Below are positions 49,105-57,723 of a DNA stretch of 64,000 nucleotides, in pieces. The stretch's first letter is position 1, and the number at the start of each line of letters is the position of its first letter. The stretch covers positions 162,094 through 226,093 of the forward strand of contig NZ_NVOY01000004.1 of assembly GCF_002551005.1 (NCBI RefSeq), given 5' to 3'. Position numbers and translations under genes: made by a program. The DNA comes from Bacillus pseudomycoides (GTDB lineage: Bacteria > Bacillota > Bacilli > Bacillales > Bacillaceae_G). The notes below the pieces were generated by a model. The model was not told where the DNA came from, ran no database searches, and saw nothing but the letters and a program-made list of their open reading frames with translations.

Positions 49105-50188
49105 ACTTATAGATCGAGCTTTGTAATCTAGTTAGTGTTTCCTTTGCCTCTTTCATCACTCGCATGATAGTTTGCTGCGCCCCTTCTATTTGTGCTAAAG
49201 ACGAAGCCTGCCCTGCCCAAAGTGACATATACTCACGATTATTTTGTTTCACCGCTGCTTTGCGAATGTCTGTTGTTAATGCATTTTGAATTGGATATGC
49301 AGGAAATTTCTCTTCTTTATTTTTTAATTGTTTGATAAAACTATTTTGAATTCCTCTTGCATATTTACCTGTAAATGCACGTGTCATTGTCGTACTTTGA
49401 TCTGCACTCTTTATAATTGCCTCTTTGTGTGCCTTATGAGCTGCACTTTCATAACAAGTTAAAAATGCTGTGCCCATTTGTACTCCTTCGGCACCGAGTG
49501 CATAAGCTGCCACTACTCCGCGTCCATCCATGATTCCACCTGCTGCAACAATTGGAATATGAGGAATAGCGTCAACAAGCTGTGGAATCAATGCAGTTGT
49601 TCCAATCATGGAATCTTGTTCTTTCCCTAGAAATGTTCCGCGATGTCCTCCTGCCTCACTTCCTTGTCCTACAATAATATCTACGCCTAAATGGGCCAAT
49701 ACTTTCCCTTCTGCCACATTTGTTGCCGTACCAATTATTTTTATCCCATGCCTTTTTAACAGCTCTATTTCTTCCTGTTTTGGTGTATCAAAAGTAAAAC
49801 TAAAAACAGGCACGTTCTCCTCGATAAGAACTTTCATTTGTTCTGTATAGCTCTCCGGTAACTGTACCGTCTGCTTTACGGTCTCCAATTGCAATTGTTC
49901 CCGAATAGGTTGTAATAAATGCCCGGCTTCTTCTACTTGCTTTTCATTCATTTGCACGTCTTTTGTAATGAACAAGTTCACTGCAAACGGTTTATCTGTT
50001 AACTGACGAATAGCACGTACTGCAAGGCGAATTTCTTCAGAACTCATATATCCTGCACCTAATGTTCCTAATCCTCCGCTATTAGACACAGCAGCAACTA
50101 ACTCTGGTGTTACAACTGTTCCCGCCATACCGGCTTGAATAATTGGATATGTAATTTGCAGCTTCTCACATACTCGGCTATAAAACAT
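49103..50188 (-). CDS. Nitronate monooxygenase, 361 aa
   Basis: FMN-dependent TIM barrel of the nitronate monooxygenase/FabK group. YPIIQAGMAGTVVTPELVAAVSNSGGLGTLGAGY, GQGSEAGGHRGTF (catalytic His in GGHRG) and PIVAAGGIMDGRGVVAAYALGAEGVQMGTAFL are conserved. It probably detoxifies propionate-3-nitronate. FabK-type enoyl reductase activity is less likely because of the AGGHRG motif. Monocistronic. Confidence 0.88.
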   Translation of the reverse strand: MFYSRVCEKLQITYPIIQAGMAGTVVTPELVAAVSNSGGLGTLGAGYMSSEEIRLAVRAIRQLTDKPFAVNLFITKDVQMNEKQVEEAGHLLQPIREQLQLETVKQTVQLPESYTEQMKVLIEENVPVFSFTFDTPKQEEIELLKRHGIKIIGTATNVAEGKVLAHLGVDIIVGQGSEAGGHRGTFLGKEQDSMIGTTALIPQLVDAIPHIPIVAAGGIMDGRGVVAAYALGAEGVQMGTAFLTCYESAAHKAHKEAIIKSADQSTTMTRAFTGKYARGIQNSFIKQLKNKEEKFPAYPIQNALTTDIRKAAVKQNNREYMSLWAGQASSLAQIEGAQQTIMRVMKEAKETLTRLQSSIYK

Positions 50189-50298
50189 TTTTTTCTCCCC
50201 TTTCTCTTATATTTTCTTGCCCACCAAAACCATTTCCTTCTTTCCTCAATTATTGAAGACCTATTACATGAATATAGTGTAAGAAAGGAGGGAATTTG

Positions 50299-51201
50299 AT
50301 GCAGTACCCAGAACCGTTACAATACGGAGATACCGTTATGATCATCGCTCCAGCAGGTCCGCCATCTATCGAGAACATTCTTCAAGCAAAACGAAAGTTC
50401 GAAGAGATGGGCTTATTCGTTATCATTGGAAAGAGTGTACAAGAAAAACATGGCTATTTAGCTGGAGATGATACCGTTCGTCTTTATGATTTACACGAGG
50501 CCTTTACAAACCCATATGTGAAAGGAATTTTTTGTGCTAGAGGAGGATATGGGACTGGTCGCCTTCTACCTTCTATTAACTATGAACTCATTCGAGATAA
50601 CCCAAAAATTTTCTGGGGTTATAGTGATATTACAGCTTTACACATCGCTTTTGGGCAATTGGCACAACTCGTTACTTTTCATGGTCCTATGATGGAGGAA
50701 GTTGGAAAAGGACTCGATCCTCTCTCTTTTTCATCCTTCAAACAACTTTTTCGTCCGCACTCTATTATTCTAGAAGGAGCAGCATTTCTTCACTCTTTCA
50801 ATTGTTGTATCACCGCTCCCCTTGTTGGAGGAAACTTAGCTGTCATTACAAGTACTCTTGGTACACCGTATGAAATTGATACAAAAGATAAATTATTATT
50901 ATTAGAAGAAATCGGCGAAGAGCCTTATCGCGTTGATCGTATGTTAAATCAATTACGTTTAGGAAAGAAACTCGAACAGTGTGCAGGCGTTATCTTTACA
51001 AGTTGTCACAAGTGTACCTCTTCAAAACCAGCTTTATCTATTTCTGAAATTTTATTTGATTACATTATCTCTCATCATATTCCCCTTTTGTATAACTTAC
51101 CAGTTGGTCATATACAACCCAATATAGGAATTCCTCTTGGTGTCCCTGCTACAATAAATGGGAAACAAAAAACGCTTTCTATCTCTTCTGGTATAAAGTG
51201 A
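50299..51201 (+). CDS. S66 family peptidase (LD-carboxypeptidase / MccF-like), 300 aa
   Basis: Ser-Glu-His hydrolase that cuts LD-bonds in murein peptides, or microcin C-type nucleotides. VMIIAPAGPPSIE, FCARGGYGTGRLLP, the nucleophile Ser in GYSDITALHI, the Glu in LLLEEIGEEPYRVDRML, and the His in NLPVGHIQPN. AAAGGAGGG precedes ATG 50299. The TGA stop (51199-51201) is inside the ATAAAGTGA end of a bcr1-like repeat. Confidence 0.88.
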   Translation: MQYPEPLQYGDTVMIIAPAGPPSIENILQAKRKFEEMGLFVIIGKSVQEKHGYLAGDDTVRLYDLHEAFTNPYVKGIFCARGGYGTGRLLPSINYELIRDNPKIFWGYSDITALHIAFGQLAQLVTFHGPMMEEVGKGLDPLSFSSFKQLFRPHSIILEGAAFLHSFNCCITAPLVGGNLAVITSTLGTPYEIDTKDKLLLLEEIGEEPYRVDRMLNQLRLGKKLEQCAGVIFTSCHKCTSSKPALSISEILFDYIISHHIPLLYNLPVGHIQPNIGIPLGVPATINGKQKTLSISSGIK

Positions 51202-51472
51202 AACTTCCGTCAGTGGGGGTTTTCTCTTCATCCCCCACTGACGGTTAGCCCGACCAATCGAGCTTTTACGGGCAGTTATCTCCCACCTATCTTCCTTAGA
51301 AAAGCGGAAGCGGCTCGCTCAGAATCGTAGGGCGCCCACGCACCCGACAGAGAGGCTCTTTTTGCCTCGTCCGAGGGGGCGAAACGACCGGAGATTCTAG
51401 CCGCTAGAGCTGGACAACGTTTTTCTCTCAATCTAGAGATGGGGGACTTACTGCCCGTTAATGCGGGATAAA
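51193..51472 (-). repeat. Composite repeat: bcr1-like element carrying a GC-rich insert (copy g)
   Basis: A 280-bp unit with ATAAA at both ends (51193-51197, 51468-51472). The outer parts are bcr1-like (AAAGTGAAACTTCCGTCAGT at one end, ACTTACTGCCCGTTAATGCG at the other). The middle holds an unrelated GC-rich repeat. Confidence 0.8.
51299..51418 (-). repeat. Bacillaceae-type GC-rich repeat inside the bcr1-like element
   Basis: On the minus strand it runs from TTGTCCAGCTCTAGCGGCTA to CCGCTTCCGCTTTTC, and is much richer in GC than its surroundings. The two ends resemble those of a dispersed repeat common in Bacillaceae genomes (from memory). Contains GAGGCAAAAAGAGCCTC, a good hairpin. Confidence 0.6.
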
Positions 51473-51539
51473 GTGAACTTTTCATCAAGGAGAGTTTCTT
51501 CATTTTTTCTGACTCTTATACTACTTTTATAGGAAAATA

Positions 51540-51572
51540 AAAAGGAGAAGCTTGTCTTGCTTCTCCTTTTTC
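51540..51572. terminator. Terminator of the Asn-rich gene
   Basis: AAAAGGAGAAGC/GCTTCTCCTTTT, 12-bp stem, loop of seven, T-tracts on both sides. Confidence 0.88.
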
Positions 51573-51578
51573 CATTCA

Positions 51579-51809
51579 TTAATTCTTATTGTTGTTATTG
51601 TTGTTCTTATTATAATTATTCCACATGCTCCAACCATAACAGCAGCTATTCTTATTATTATTGTTATTCTTGTTGTTATTCTTGTTGTTATTATTGTTGT
51701 TGTTATTGTTGTTGTTATTGTTGTTGTTATTGTTGTTCTTATTATAATTGTTCCACATGTTCCAACCATAACAGCAGCTATTCTTGTTGTTATTGTTGTC
51801 GTTAGCCAT
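51579..51809 (-). CDS. Asparagine-homopolymer protein with SCCYGW repeats, 76 aa
   Basis: MANDNNNNKNSCCYGWNMWN, then NYNK and an 18-residue Asn run. It continues with Asn/Lys, a second SCCYGWSMWNNYNK unit and an Asn/Lys tail. About two thirds of residues are Asn. The repeated 15-residue unit with adjacent Cys and GW is exact apart from one residue. No signal peptide. Asn-rich, Cys-Cys proteins of this sort are seen among spore coat/exosporium proteins, which is the best guess. AGAGGATG lies upstream. The AAC/AAT codon run is prone to length change. Confidence 0.65.
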   Translation of the reverse strand: MANDNNNNKNSCCYGWNMWNNYNKNNNNNNNNNNNNNNNNNNKNNNKNNNNNKNSCCYGWSMWNNYNKNNNNNNKN

Positions 51810-51877
51810 ATATCCCCATCCTCTCTTGGTCAAGCTACTAATACTATATGTCCCCTTGAAAGAATGGTAACGGCAAT

Positions 51878-52276
51878 TTATTGATAATAGTTAAAAATTC
51901 TTCCCGAAGCAATATCAGCAATTTCTGGAGGTGTAAATGTTTTATCAAGATCTGTGCCAATATTTAAGACCGCTGTCGCTTCCATATCAATGCTTTCAAA
52001 TAACTCTTTTCCACGAATCGAAATAACAGGTACATCTTCAGGCAATACAGCTTGTAAAAATTCAAGTTGCGTAAAAAATGGTAAAATCCATCTTCCGTCT
52101 CCCTGAAAATAGCGTAAATGCACTGTTCCTTGTGAATCTCCTTCTTCTATATCAACTGTTCCTGCGACATAAACGTGTGTTGTTAATAACGTTTCATAAA
52201 ATTCTCTTTGTTTTTGTTTATCTTCATCAGCTAATACTAATAATGTCTCTAGTTTTTTTACTGGAATATGTGCCAT
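51878..52276 (-). CDS. SseB domain protein, 132 aa
   Basis: IPVKKLETLLVLADEDKQKQREFYETLLTTHVYV and the later ILPFFTQLEFLQAVLPEDVPVISI...VLNIGTD match the SseB N-terminal domain, a family of unknown biochemical role. Start ATG 52276 with AGGGTGG upstream; the frame is open further without a site. Confidence 0.75.
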   Translation of the reverse strand: MAHIPVKKLETLLVLADEDKQKQREFYETLLTTHVYVAGTVDIEEGDSQGTVHLRYFQGDGRWILPFFTQLEFLQAVLPEDVPVISIRGKELFESIDMEATAVLNIGTDLDKTFTPPEIADIASGRIFNYYQ

Positions 52277-52618
52277 ACGCCGCCACCCTGCTTTCAAAAT
52301 TATTGTAATGTAATTATACAAAATATTCTCATTTTTTTCTATAAAATTATTTTTTACTATAACATCAGCAATAATTAAAACTAAGTTACTTCTTTCTTCT
52401 CTTTCTTCTAACAATGTTAATTCTAGCTGTAATCGAAACATTCAATAACAGTTTTTCCCATTGTCTTTTCAAAAATACATTACAACTGATATGGAATATG
52501 CCTTCTCTAAATGAAAAAAATGTTAAGTTCATTCAAAAAACACGTTAAAATCTCTTACATGAAGCATAAAAATGTTTTATTATGTATTAAAATACAAAAC
52601 GAAGAAAGGGGCATCACT

Positions 52619-52801
52619 GTGAAAATTTGGTTTTATGAAAAAACAAAAAACACAAATGATTTACTCGGTATTTGGGATAACGTCCCAACCATTCCGCGAA
52701 TCGGTGAGAAAGTAGAACTTTTAAAGAAAGTACGGACTGTAACAGACATTAAATATATAAAAAATGGGAATAACTTTCATGTTGAAATTTTTATTTACTA
52801 A
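52619..52801 (+). CDS. Hypothetical protein, 60 aa
   Basis: Starts at GTG 52619, with AAAGGGG upstream. MKIWFYEKTKNTNDLLGIWD is followed by VPTIPRIGEKVELL and ends FHVEIFIY. Beta-rich, soluble, family not recognised. A longer frame from 52511 exists but lacks a ribosome binding site. Followed by a terminator. Confidence 0.6.
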   Translation: MKIWFYEKTKNTNDLLGIWDNVPTIPRIGEKVELLKKVRTVTDIKYIKNGNNFHVEIFIY

Positions 52802-52805
52802 AGAA

Positions 52806-52834
52806 TAAAGCTCTCCATATTTTTAGGAGAGCCT
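52806..52834. terminator. Bidirectional terminator
   Basis: AGCTCTCC/GGAGAGCC stem with flanking A/T tracts between the 60-aa gene and the converging CPBP gene; it overlaps the end of the latter. Confidence 0.75.
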
Positions 52835-53863
52835 TTCTCTTTCATCTGCTTTTTTTATCACAATTGTATCATTCACTAGTTCCACTTTTACATAATCACT
52901 TTCTTCTAACCCTAAATGATTGACCGCTTCATCAGGTAATTCAACAGCCATGTAGCGCTCTGTGAAGACAACTTGACTATATGTAGCTTGCTCTGCAAGT
53001 AAATCAGCTTGTTTTTCTTCTTGAATAGTTCCTAGTGATGGCAGTCCAACTTCTTTTACAGTGCGCCAATTACGACGAATAAAAGGAACAAGCCACAGTA
53101 AACTAATAATGATGATAATAAGACCAATCCATAAATTACTCTGTGCTTGCAATTCAGCAATTTTTACTGGTTCTTGTGCGCTGCTATCAGTAAATTGAAT
53201 AATACTAACAACAGTATTATTTAAAGCGTGCACGATAATATTTGTCCAGAGGCTTTTCGTCTTTATGTATAAAAGACACATAACAACACCAAACAAAAAG
53301 GCACCGATCACATCAACATGCCCAAATCCAAAAATCAGTGAAGAAATGATAATAGCACGTTTCACACCCCACTTATACGCCATTCGATTTAAGAAAAAGC
53401 CCCGAAAAATCGCTTCTTCCATAATTGGAGCAAATATACAAGCTGAAATGACACTTAAAATCTTTGTAAAAGTAGTGCTCATATCAATAACATTTCCATC
53501 ACTTAATAAATCAACTAGAAAGTCAGGAATGAGCTGAGCTAGTATGTAAAATTGAATAAAAGAAACACCGAATGAAAAAATCATTCCCATCGCCGTCGCA
53601 ATTAAAATAAGTCGCCATGGAATGGATGATGGTTTATCAAAAAAACTTGTAAATACTGCGTTATTTTTTTTCATCTTATAAAACAACCAAAGTAATGGAA
53701 AAACAAAGAAGACTAAGGTGTCTGAGACAAATTCGAATGCACCATTTTCAGCACCTATTATCTCTAGTGGAAGATATGCAATGAATGAACCTAAAATCAT
53801 CCATCCCAAAAAACTGCGAAGTCGAATACGTGAAAATGCAAGATTAATAGAAAACACCTCCAA
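52823..53863 (-). CDS. CPBP family intramembrane metalloprotease with C-terminal AbrB-like domain, 346 aa
   Basis: The CAAX/CPBP protease motifs are EEAIFR (Glu149, Glu150, Arg154), FGFGHVD (His182) and HALNN (His212, Asn216), in 7-8 membrane helices. After the last helix (about residue 260) there is a linker and then residues 298-337 (VVFTERYMAVELPDEAVNHL and following), which look like a SpoVT-AbrB swapped-hairpin domain. The frame opens at TTG 53863, but that codon lies inside the strong TTGGAGGTG site, so the real start may be an ATT a few codons in. It acts alone here. Confidence 0.82.
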   Translation of the reverse strand: MEVFSINLAFSRIRLRSFLGWMILGSFIAYLPLEIIGAENGAFEFVSDTLVFFVFPLLWLFYKMKKNNAVFTSFFDKPSSIPWRLILIATAMGMIFSFGVSFIQFYILAQLIPDFLVDLLSDGNVIDMSTTFTKILSVISACIFAPIMEEAIFRGFFLNRMAYKWGVKRAIIISSLIFGFGHVDVIGAFLFGVVMCLLYIKTKSLWTNIIVHALNNTVVSIIQFTDSSAQEPVKIAELQAQSNLWIGLIIIIISLLWLVPFIRRNWRTVKEVGLPSLGTIQEEKQADLLAEQATYSQVVFTERYMAVELPDEAVNHLGLEESDYVKVELVNDTIVIKKADERERLS

Positions 53864-53949
53864 CTTGATATATTTATATTATAGTATCAATATGCTGTAA
53901 TTTCTTCCTTTATTTATCATCTTAGCCCAGCATCATCCTACAACTCCCA

Positions 53950-53982
53950 AAATAAATCCCCGCTTAAGCGAGGATTTATTTT
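53950..53982. terminator. Terminator of the ABC operon
   Basis: AAATAAATCC, CGCTT/AAGCG, GGATTTATTT symmetrical hairpin ending at the stop codon of the last permease gene. Confidence 0.8.
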
Positions 53983-54758
53983 TATAACACATCACGTTTT
54001 TGGAACAATGCACTGGAAGCAACGAGTAAAATAACAAAATGAGCTAACACAAATAACAATGAAGTTGTAAAGGTAAACTCTGAAAATATTGGTTTGGCTC
54101 CCTGACTAAGCAACACATTACTATCATACATATTTAAATTTAAATGAAACATTACAATATATTTTGCTATACCTTGGGCAAATTGGAATACTAGCATTTT
54201 TATCATTCCCTCTAGGAAGAAGAAAAATAGTGTAATAACTAATGGTAAAACTGATTTTCTAAAAATATTTGCTAATAAGAATGCAACTGTTGGATAAAAG
54301 AATATCGGTAAAATATTATATGCAAAACGTTTTAACAAAATTGTAAAAGTTACCGCTCCAGTGTCCCCGCCAAATACAATGAGACCAATCAGCATTGCTG
54401 TAAGTAAAGAAGCAATACATACAAATAATATAGCTAAGAGAACTGTAATATACTTTGAAAATAAGATCGTAACTCGTTTCCTTGGTCGAATCAATAATTG
54501 TTTAATTGTCCCTTTTTGAAATTCCTCTGTAATTGTGCGGGATGCTAACGTAACTCCAAAGATTGTTGCAAACGTAACAATCATGCCGATATTTTGCTCT
54601 GCAAACATAATGAATCCTTCAATTTTGATTTCAGGCGGAGCCCATTTTTTGATAATAATTGCTGCTGCAATTTCTAATACTGCTAGCACTACTAATAGAA
54701 TGTACATACTCTTTTTCGCATGTAACTTTAAAAATTCATTTTGAATTAATTTTATCAT
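53982..54758 (-). CDS. ABC-2 type transporter permease, 258 aa
   Basis: Six membrane segments; MIKLIQNEFLKLHAKKSMYI and TITEEFQKGTIKQLLIRPRKR are typical of bacilli lantibiotic/bacitracin-type ABC-2 permeases. Stop-start overlap with the ATPase gene upstream (shared base 54758). Substrate unknown. Confidence 0.86.
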   Translation of the reverse strand: MIKLIQNEFLKLHAKKSMYILLVVLAVLEIAAAIIIKKWAPPEIKIEGFIMFAEQNIGMIVTFATIFGVTLASRTITEEFQKGTIKQLLIRPRKRVTILFSKYITVLLAILFVCIASLLTAMLIGLIVFGGDTGAVTFTILLKRFAYNILPIFFYPTVAFLLANIFRKSVLPLVITLFFFFLEGMIKMLVFQFAQGIAKYIVMFHLNLNMYDSNVLLSQGAKPIFSEFTFTTSLLFVLAHFVILLVASSALFQKRDVL

Positions 54759-55660
54759 TATGCTTTCACTCCCCCTGTAACTGCTAAGAATTCATCTTCT
54801 AATGATTTATTTTGAACTGTTACACCGTATACAAGAACATCAGCATACACTAAATTTTTCACAAGCTGCGGAATTTCCTCTTTCATGACAGATACCATAA
54901 TTTTGTTTTCTTGAATGGTTCCTTTAATCAGTTCATTCGCTTTCTCTACTTGATTCACTTCTAACGCTACCATAATCTTGTCATCACTTTTTACTTGTTC
55001 ACGTAAACTATACTCTTGAACAAATTGTCCATTCTTAATAATAACGACACGATCACACATCAGCTCAATTTCACTTAGTAAGTGACTTGATACAATGACT
55101 GCAATGTTTTCTTCTTTTGCTAAACGCTGTAAGTAATCGCGAATTTCACGAATTCCTGCTGGATCTAAACCATTTGTCGGCTCATCTAAAATTAAAATTT
55201 TCGGATTATGCAGTAGCGCTTGCGCAATCCCTAAACGTTGTTTCATACCAAGAGAATATGTTTTTACCTTTTTATGAATCGCATGTTCTAATTCAACAAG
55301 CTTTACAATTTCAGCAATGCGTTCTTTACCAACTGGTGTAACGGCCATATTCGCAAAATGCTTTAAATTTTGCATTCCCGTCATATATTCATATAGTTCT
55401 GGGTTCTCTACAATCGCTCCAATATACTCTAGCGCTTTTTCACGCTCAGTACGTATACTATGACCGCAAATTGTAATATCACCTTCTGTTACTGAAATCA
55501 ACCCTGTCATCATTCGAATTGTCGTCGTCTTCCCGCTCCCGTTCGGTCCAAGGAAACCGTACACTTCCCCTTCCTGTACTTCAAACGATAGCCCACGAAT
55601 AATTTCAGCACTGCCTATTTTTTTGTGCACATTTTCTAATTTCACTACTACATTTCCCAA
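54758..55660 (-). CDS. ABC transporter ATP-binding protein, 300 aa
   Basis: Walker A GPNGSGKTTT, signature YSLGMKQRLGIAQAL, Walker B ILILDEPTNGLDP and the switch His in SSHLLSEIE. A C-terminal extension of about 80 residues is common in the BcrA/YtrB-type export ATPases. Pairs with the permease at 53982. Confidence 0.92.
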   Translation of the reverse strand: MGNVVVKLENVHKKIGSAEIIRGLSFEVQEGEVYGFLGPNGSGKTTTIRMMTGLISVTEGDITICGHSIRTEREKALEYIGAIVENPELYEYMTGMQNLKHFANMAVTPVGKERIAEIVKLVELEHAIHKKVKTYSLGMKQRLGIAQALLHNPKILILDEPTNGLDPAGIREIRDYLQRLAKEENIAVIVSSHLLSEIELMCDRVVIIKNGQFVQEYSLREQVKSDDKIMVALEVNQVEKANELIKGTIQENKIMVSVMKEEIPQLVKNLVYADVLVYGVTVQNKSLEDEFLAVTGGVKA

Positions 55661-55674
55661 TGCCTATTCCTCCT

Positions 55675-56466
55675 TTAAACTTCTAATTTTTTGTCGATGA
55701 TGTAAGATGTAATGAATATGAAGAGAACGGTCGATAACAAAGTAAAGCATACATACGAAATACTTGCCCCTTCATTAACATAAAATGACGTTTCGAAAAA
55801 ACCATTTTTATCCATAAATTTAATGCTTTTCGTATAAAATACATGCTCATCTATTTTTTGTAATAAGTTAGTTATAGAGAATTGAATTGTCCCAAGGATG
55901 ATACAAAAAAAGAAAAATAATACCTTACTTAATAAGGAGTTCACATTAAAGAGTTTTATAATTGCAATTATGAAATATACAGAAGCCAAAAAACTAGTTA
56001 AATCTATAATCCATAAAAAGAGAGAAAAGAAATGATGAAGCAACCCAAATTTATAAAAGTATTGCATCGCTTGTTGAATCTCTCCATTTGTATTTTTCCC
56101 GTAAATATCTAAAGAAAAAAAATGAACAAATCCTAAAGCTATTAATGACAGTAAAACAACCATTATTGTAAAAAACAATAGGTTGGCACATATATATTTT
56201 TTAGCAGGAATAGCTGTATATCGAATCATAGAATTTTTTAACATTCTTCGAAAAGATAAGGCGGCTATTAAACTAATAGAAAATACTGTTATGCTAAATA
56301 ATAATATAAACAAAACTAATATTACGTTTTGCTTTGTTGGAGTCATGTGCTTAGCAGAACCCATAAAGTTAAATAAAAGAATAAGCGAAATCGTAATAAA
56401 CCCTACGTAAATAACCCATATTTTCTTTTTATTACAGTTATATAAGTAATGAAGAAGTGGATTCAT
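55675..56466 (-). CDS. Membrane protein, probable ABC permease of the Ytr type, 263 aa
   Basis: Six hydrophobic segments, starting MNPLLHYLYNCNKKKIWVIY. No sequence family is clear to me, but position (overlapping the ATPase gene at 56463-56466) and topology suggest the permease for that ATPase. Confidence 0.75.
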   Translation of the reverse strand: MNPLLHYLYNCNKKKIWVIYVGFITISLILLFNFMGSAKHMTPTKQNVILVLFILLFSITVFSISLIAALSFRRMLKNSMIRYTAIPAKKYICANLLFFTIMVVLLSLIALGFVHFFSLDIYGKNTNGEIQQAMQYFYKFGLLHHFFSLFLWIIDLTSFLASVYFIIAIIKLFNVNSLLSKVLFFFFCIILGTIQFSITNLLQKIDEHVFYTKSIKFMDKNGFFETSFYVNEGASISYVCFTLLSTVLFIFITSYIIDKKLEV

Positions 56467-57161
56467 TGTCCAAACACCTCCTTGAACAACTCGTGTATAG
56501 CTTTTCCTCTTTGAAAACGAAGATCTTCTACATTTTCATATAAAACAATCTCCCCGTCTTTTAAGAAAATCACTTCATCAAACAAGTTTTCAATTTCACT
56601 AATTAAATGAGTAGAAATTAAAATTGTACAATCTTCGCGATAAAATTGAAGAATTAACTCTAGTACATGCTCCCGTGAGACGAGATCAATTCCGCCCAGC
56701 GGCTCATCTAACACATATAGTTTTGCATGACGTGAAAAGGTTAAAATTAGCTGTAGTTTTTCTACCATTCCCTTTGATAAAGCATTAATTTTTTCTTCTA
56801 ATGGAATTTTCAATTTCGCAATTGTATCCACCGCTTTTTGAATATCAAAATCTTCATAAAAATCACGATAAAAAAATAAAGCATCTTTTACAGTCATCCA
56901 CTCTTCAAATATCGGACGGTCAGACATGAATGAAACAATATTTTTCGTTTCTCGACTTACCTTCTTACCGGCAATGAAAATATCTCCTTGAGAAGGGTGC
57001 TGTAAACCGACAATCATTTTCAGCAACGTCGTTTTCCCGCTGCCATTATCCCCAACAAGACCAATAATTTTTCCTTCTGTTATCGTTACGTTTATATCTC
57101 TAATAACAGCTTTTAAATCGTAACGTTTCCATAGATTTTCTATTTTTACTAATTCTCGCAT
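56463..57161 (-). CDS. ABC transporter ATP-binding protein, YtrB-like, 232 aa
   Basis: Walker A GDNGSGKTTLL, signature LSKGMVEKLQLIL, Walker B LYVLDEPLGGIDLVS, switch His in STHLISEIE. The degenerate signature LSKGM is usual in the Ytr group. Overlaps the GntR regulator gene by 13 bp. Confidence 0.9.
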   Translation of the reverse strand: MRELVKIENLWKRYDLKAVIRDINVTITEGKIIGLVGDNGSGKTTLLKMIVGLQHPSQGDIFIAGKKVSRETKNIVSFMSDRPIFEEWMTVKDALFFYRDFYEDFDIQKAVDTIAKLKIPLEEKINALSKGMVEKLQLILTFSRHAKLYVLDEPLGGIDLVSREHVLELILQFYREDCTILISTHLISEIENLFDEVIFLKDGEIVLYENVEDLRFQRGKAIHELFKEVFGQ

Positions 57162-57538
57162 CTGTTCTCCCCCTTTATCTCTTCTAATGAAGAATGAAGA
57201 ATGGACAACATTTCCTCTTCTGAAAACCCTAAGTTGCTCATTCCATTTATAAAGGCATGAAGCAACTCTTTTGCCATATCCTTTCGCAGCTCCATAATTT
57301 TCTCTCCTTCAGTTGCTACATATCTTCCCATTCCTCTACGCGTCACAACGATACCCTCGCGTTCTAGCTCTTGAAATGTACGTTGAATTGTATTTGGATT
57401 CACTTGTAACTCACCCGCTAATTCACGTACAGAGGGAATTTTACTACCAGGCGATAAATGACCTGTTACAATTTCCTTTTTTATAAATTCCATCACCTGA
57501 ATGTAAATTGGGATGTTGGGAGAAAATTCAATTTTCAT
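57149..57538 (-). CDS. GntR family regulator, YtrA subfamily, 129 aa
   Basis: Winged helix with IYIQVMEFIKKEIVTGHLSPGSKIPSVRELAGELQVNPNTIQRTFQELEREGIVVTRRGMGRYV, then a very short C-terminal dimerisation part. This is the YtrA layout, which represses ABC operons and responds to cell-wall antibiotics. Its own promoter carries the cognate palindrome (57559-57580). First gene of a five-gene operon. Confidence 0.9.
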   Translation of the reverse strand: MKIEFSPNIPIYIQVMEFIKKEIVTGHLSPGSKIPSVRELAGELQVNPNTIQRTFQELEREGIVVTRRGMGRYVATEGEKIMELRKDMAKELLHAFINGMSNLGFSEEEMLSILHSSLEEIKGENRCEN

Positions 57539-57558
57539 TTCTTCCTCCTATTGTTTTA

Positions 57559-57580
57559 GTGTACTAATTAAATAGTACAC
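57559..57580. promoter_or_regulatory. YtrA-type operator
   Basis: GTGTACTA-ATTAAA-TAGTACAC, a perfect 8-bp inverted repeat with a 6-bp spacer, 21 bp upstream of the GntR gene. It matches the known YtrA half-site. Confidence 0.8.
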
Positions 57581-57691
57581 CATAACACAAAAAATGTAAA
57601 CGACAATTTAGAATATAATCCCCCCTTTATATATCATCAACAAACTCATACAAAATAACAATGTTATGTAAACTTATTTCTCACAAAAAAA

Positions 57692-57717
57692 GAGTGCCCT
57701 ATACATATAGAGCACTC
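57692..57717 (-). terminator. nrd operon terminator
   Basis: GAGTGC/GCACTC with TATA loop region and TTTTTTT on the minus strand, downstream of nrdF. Confidence 0.85.
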
Positions 57718-57723
57718 ACTTTA

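Noticed and set aside
51600-51760. Regular repeats resembling a CRISPR or tandem array
   Set aside because: The period is a simple codon repeat within one gene; there are no conserved repeats with unique spacers.
51552-51884. Long frames on the + strand across the Asn-rich gene (poly-Val/Ile or Cys/Tyr-rich)
   Set aside because: They are shadows of the AAC/AAT triplet run read on the other strand; they have no ribosome binding site and unnatural composition.
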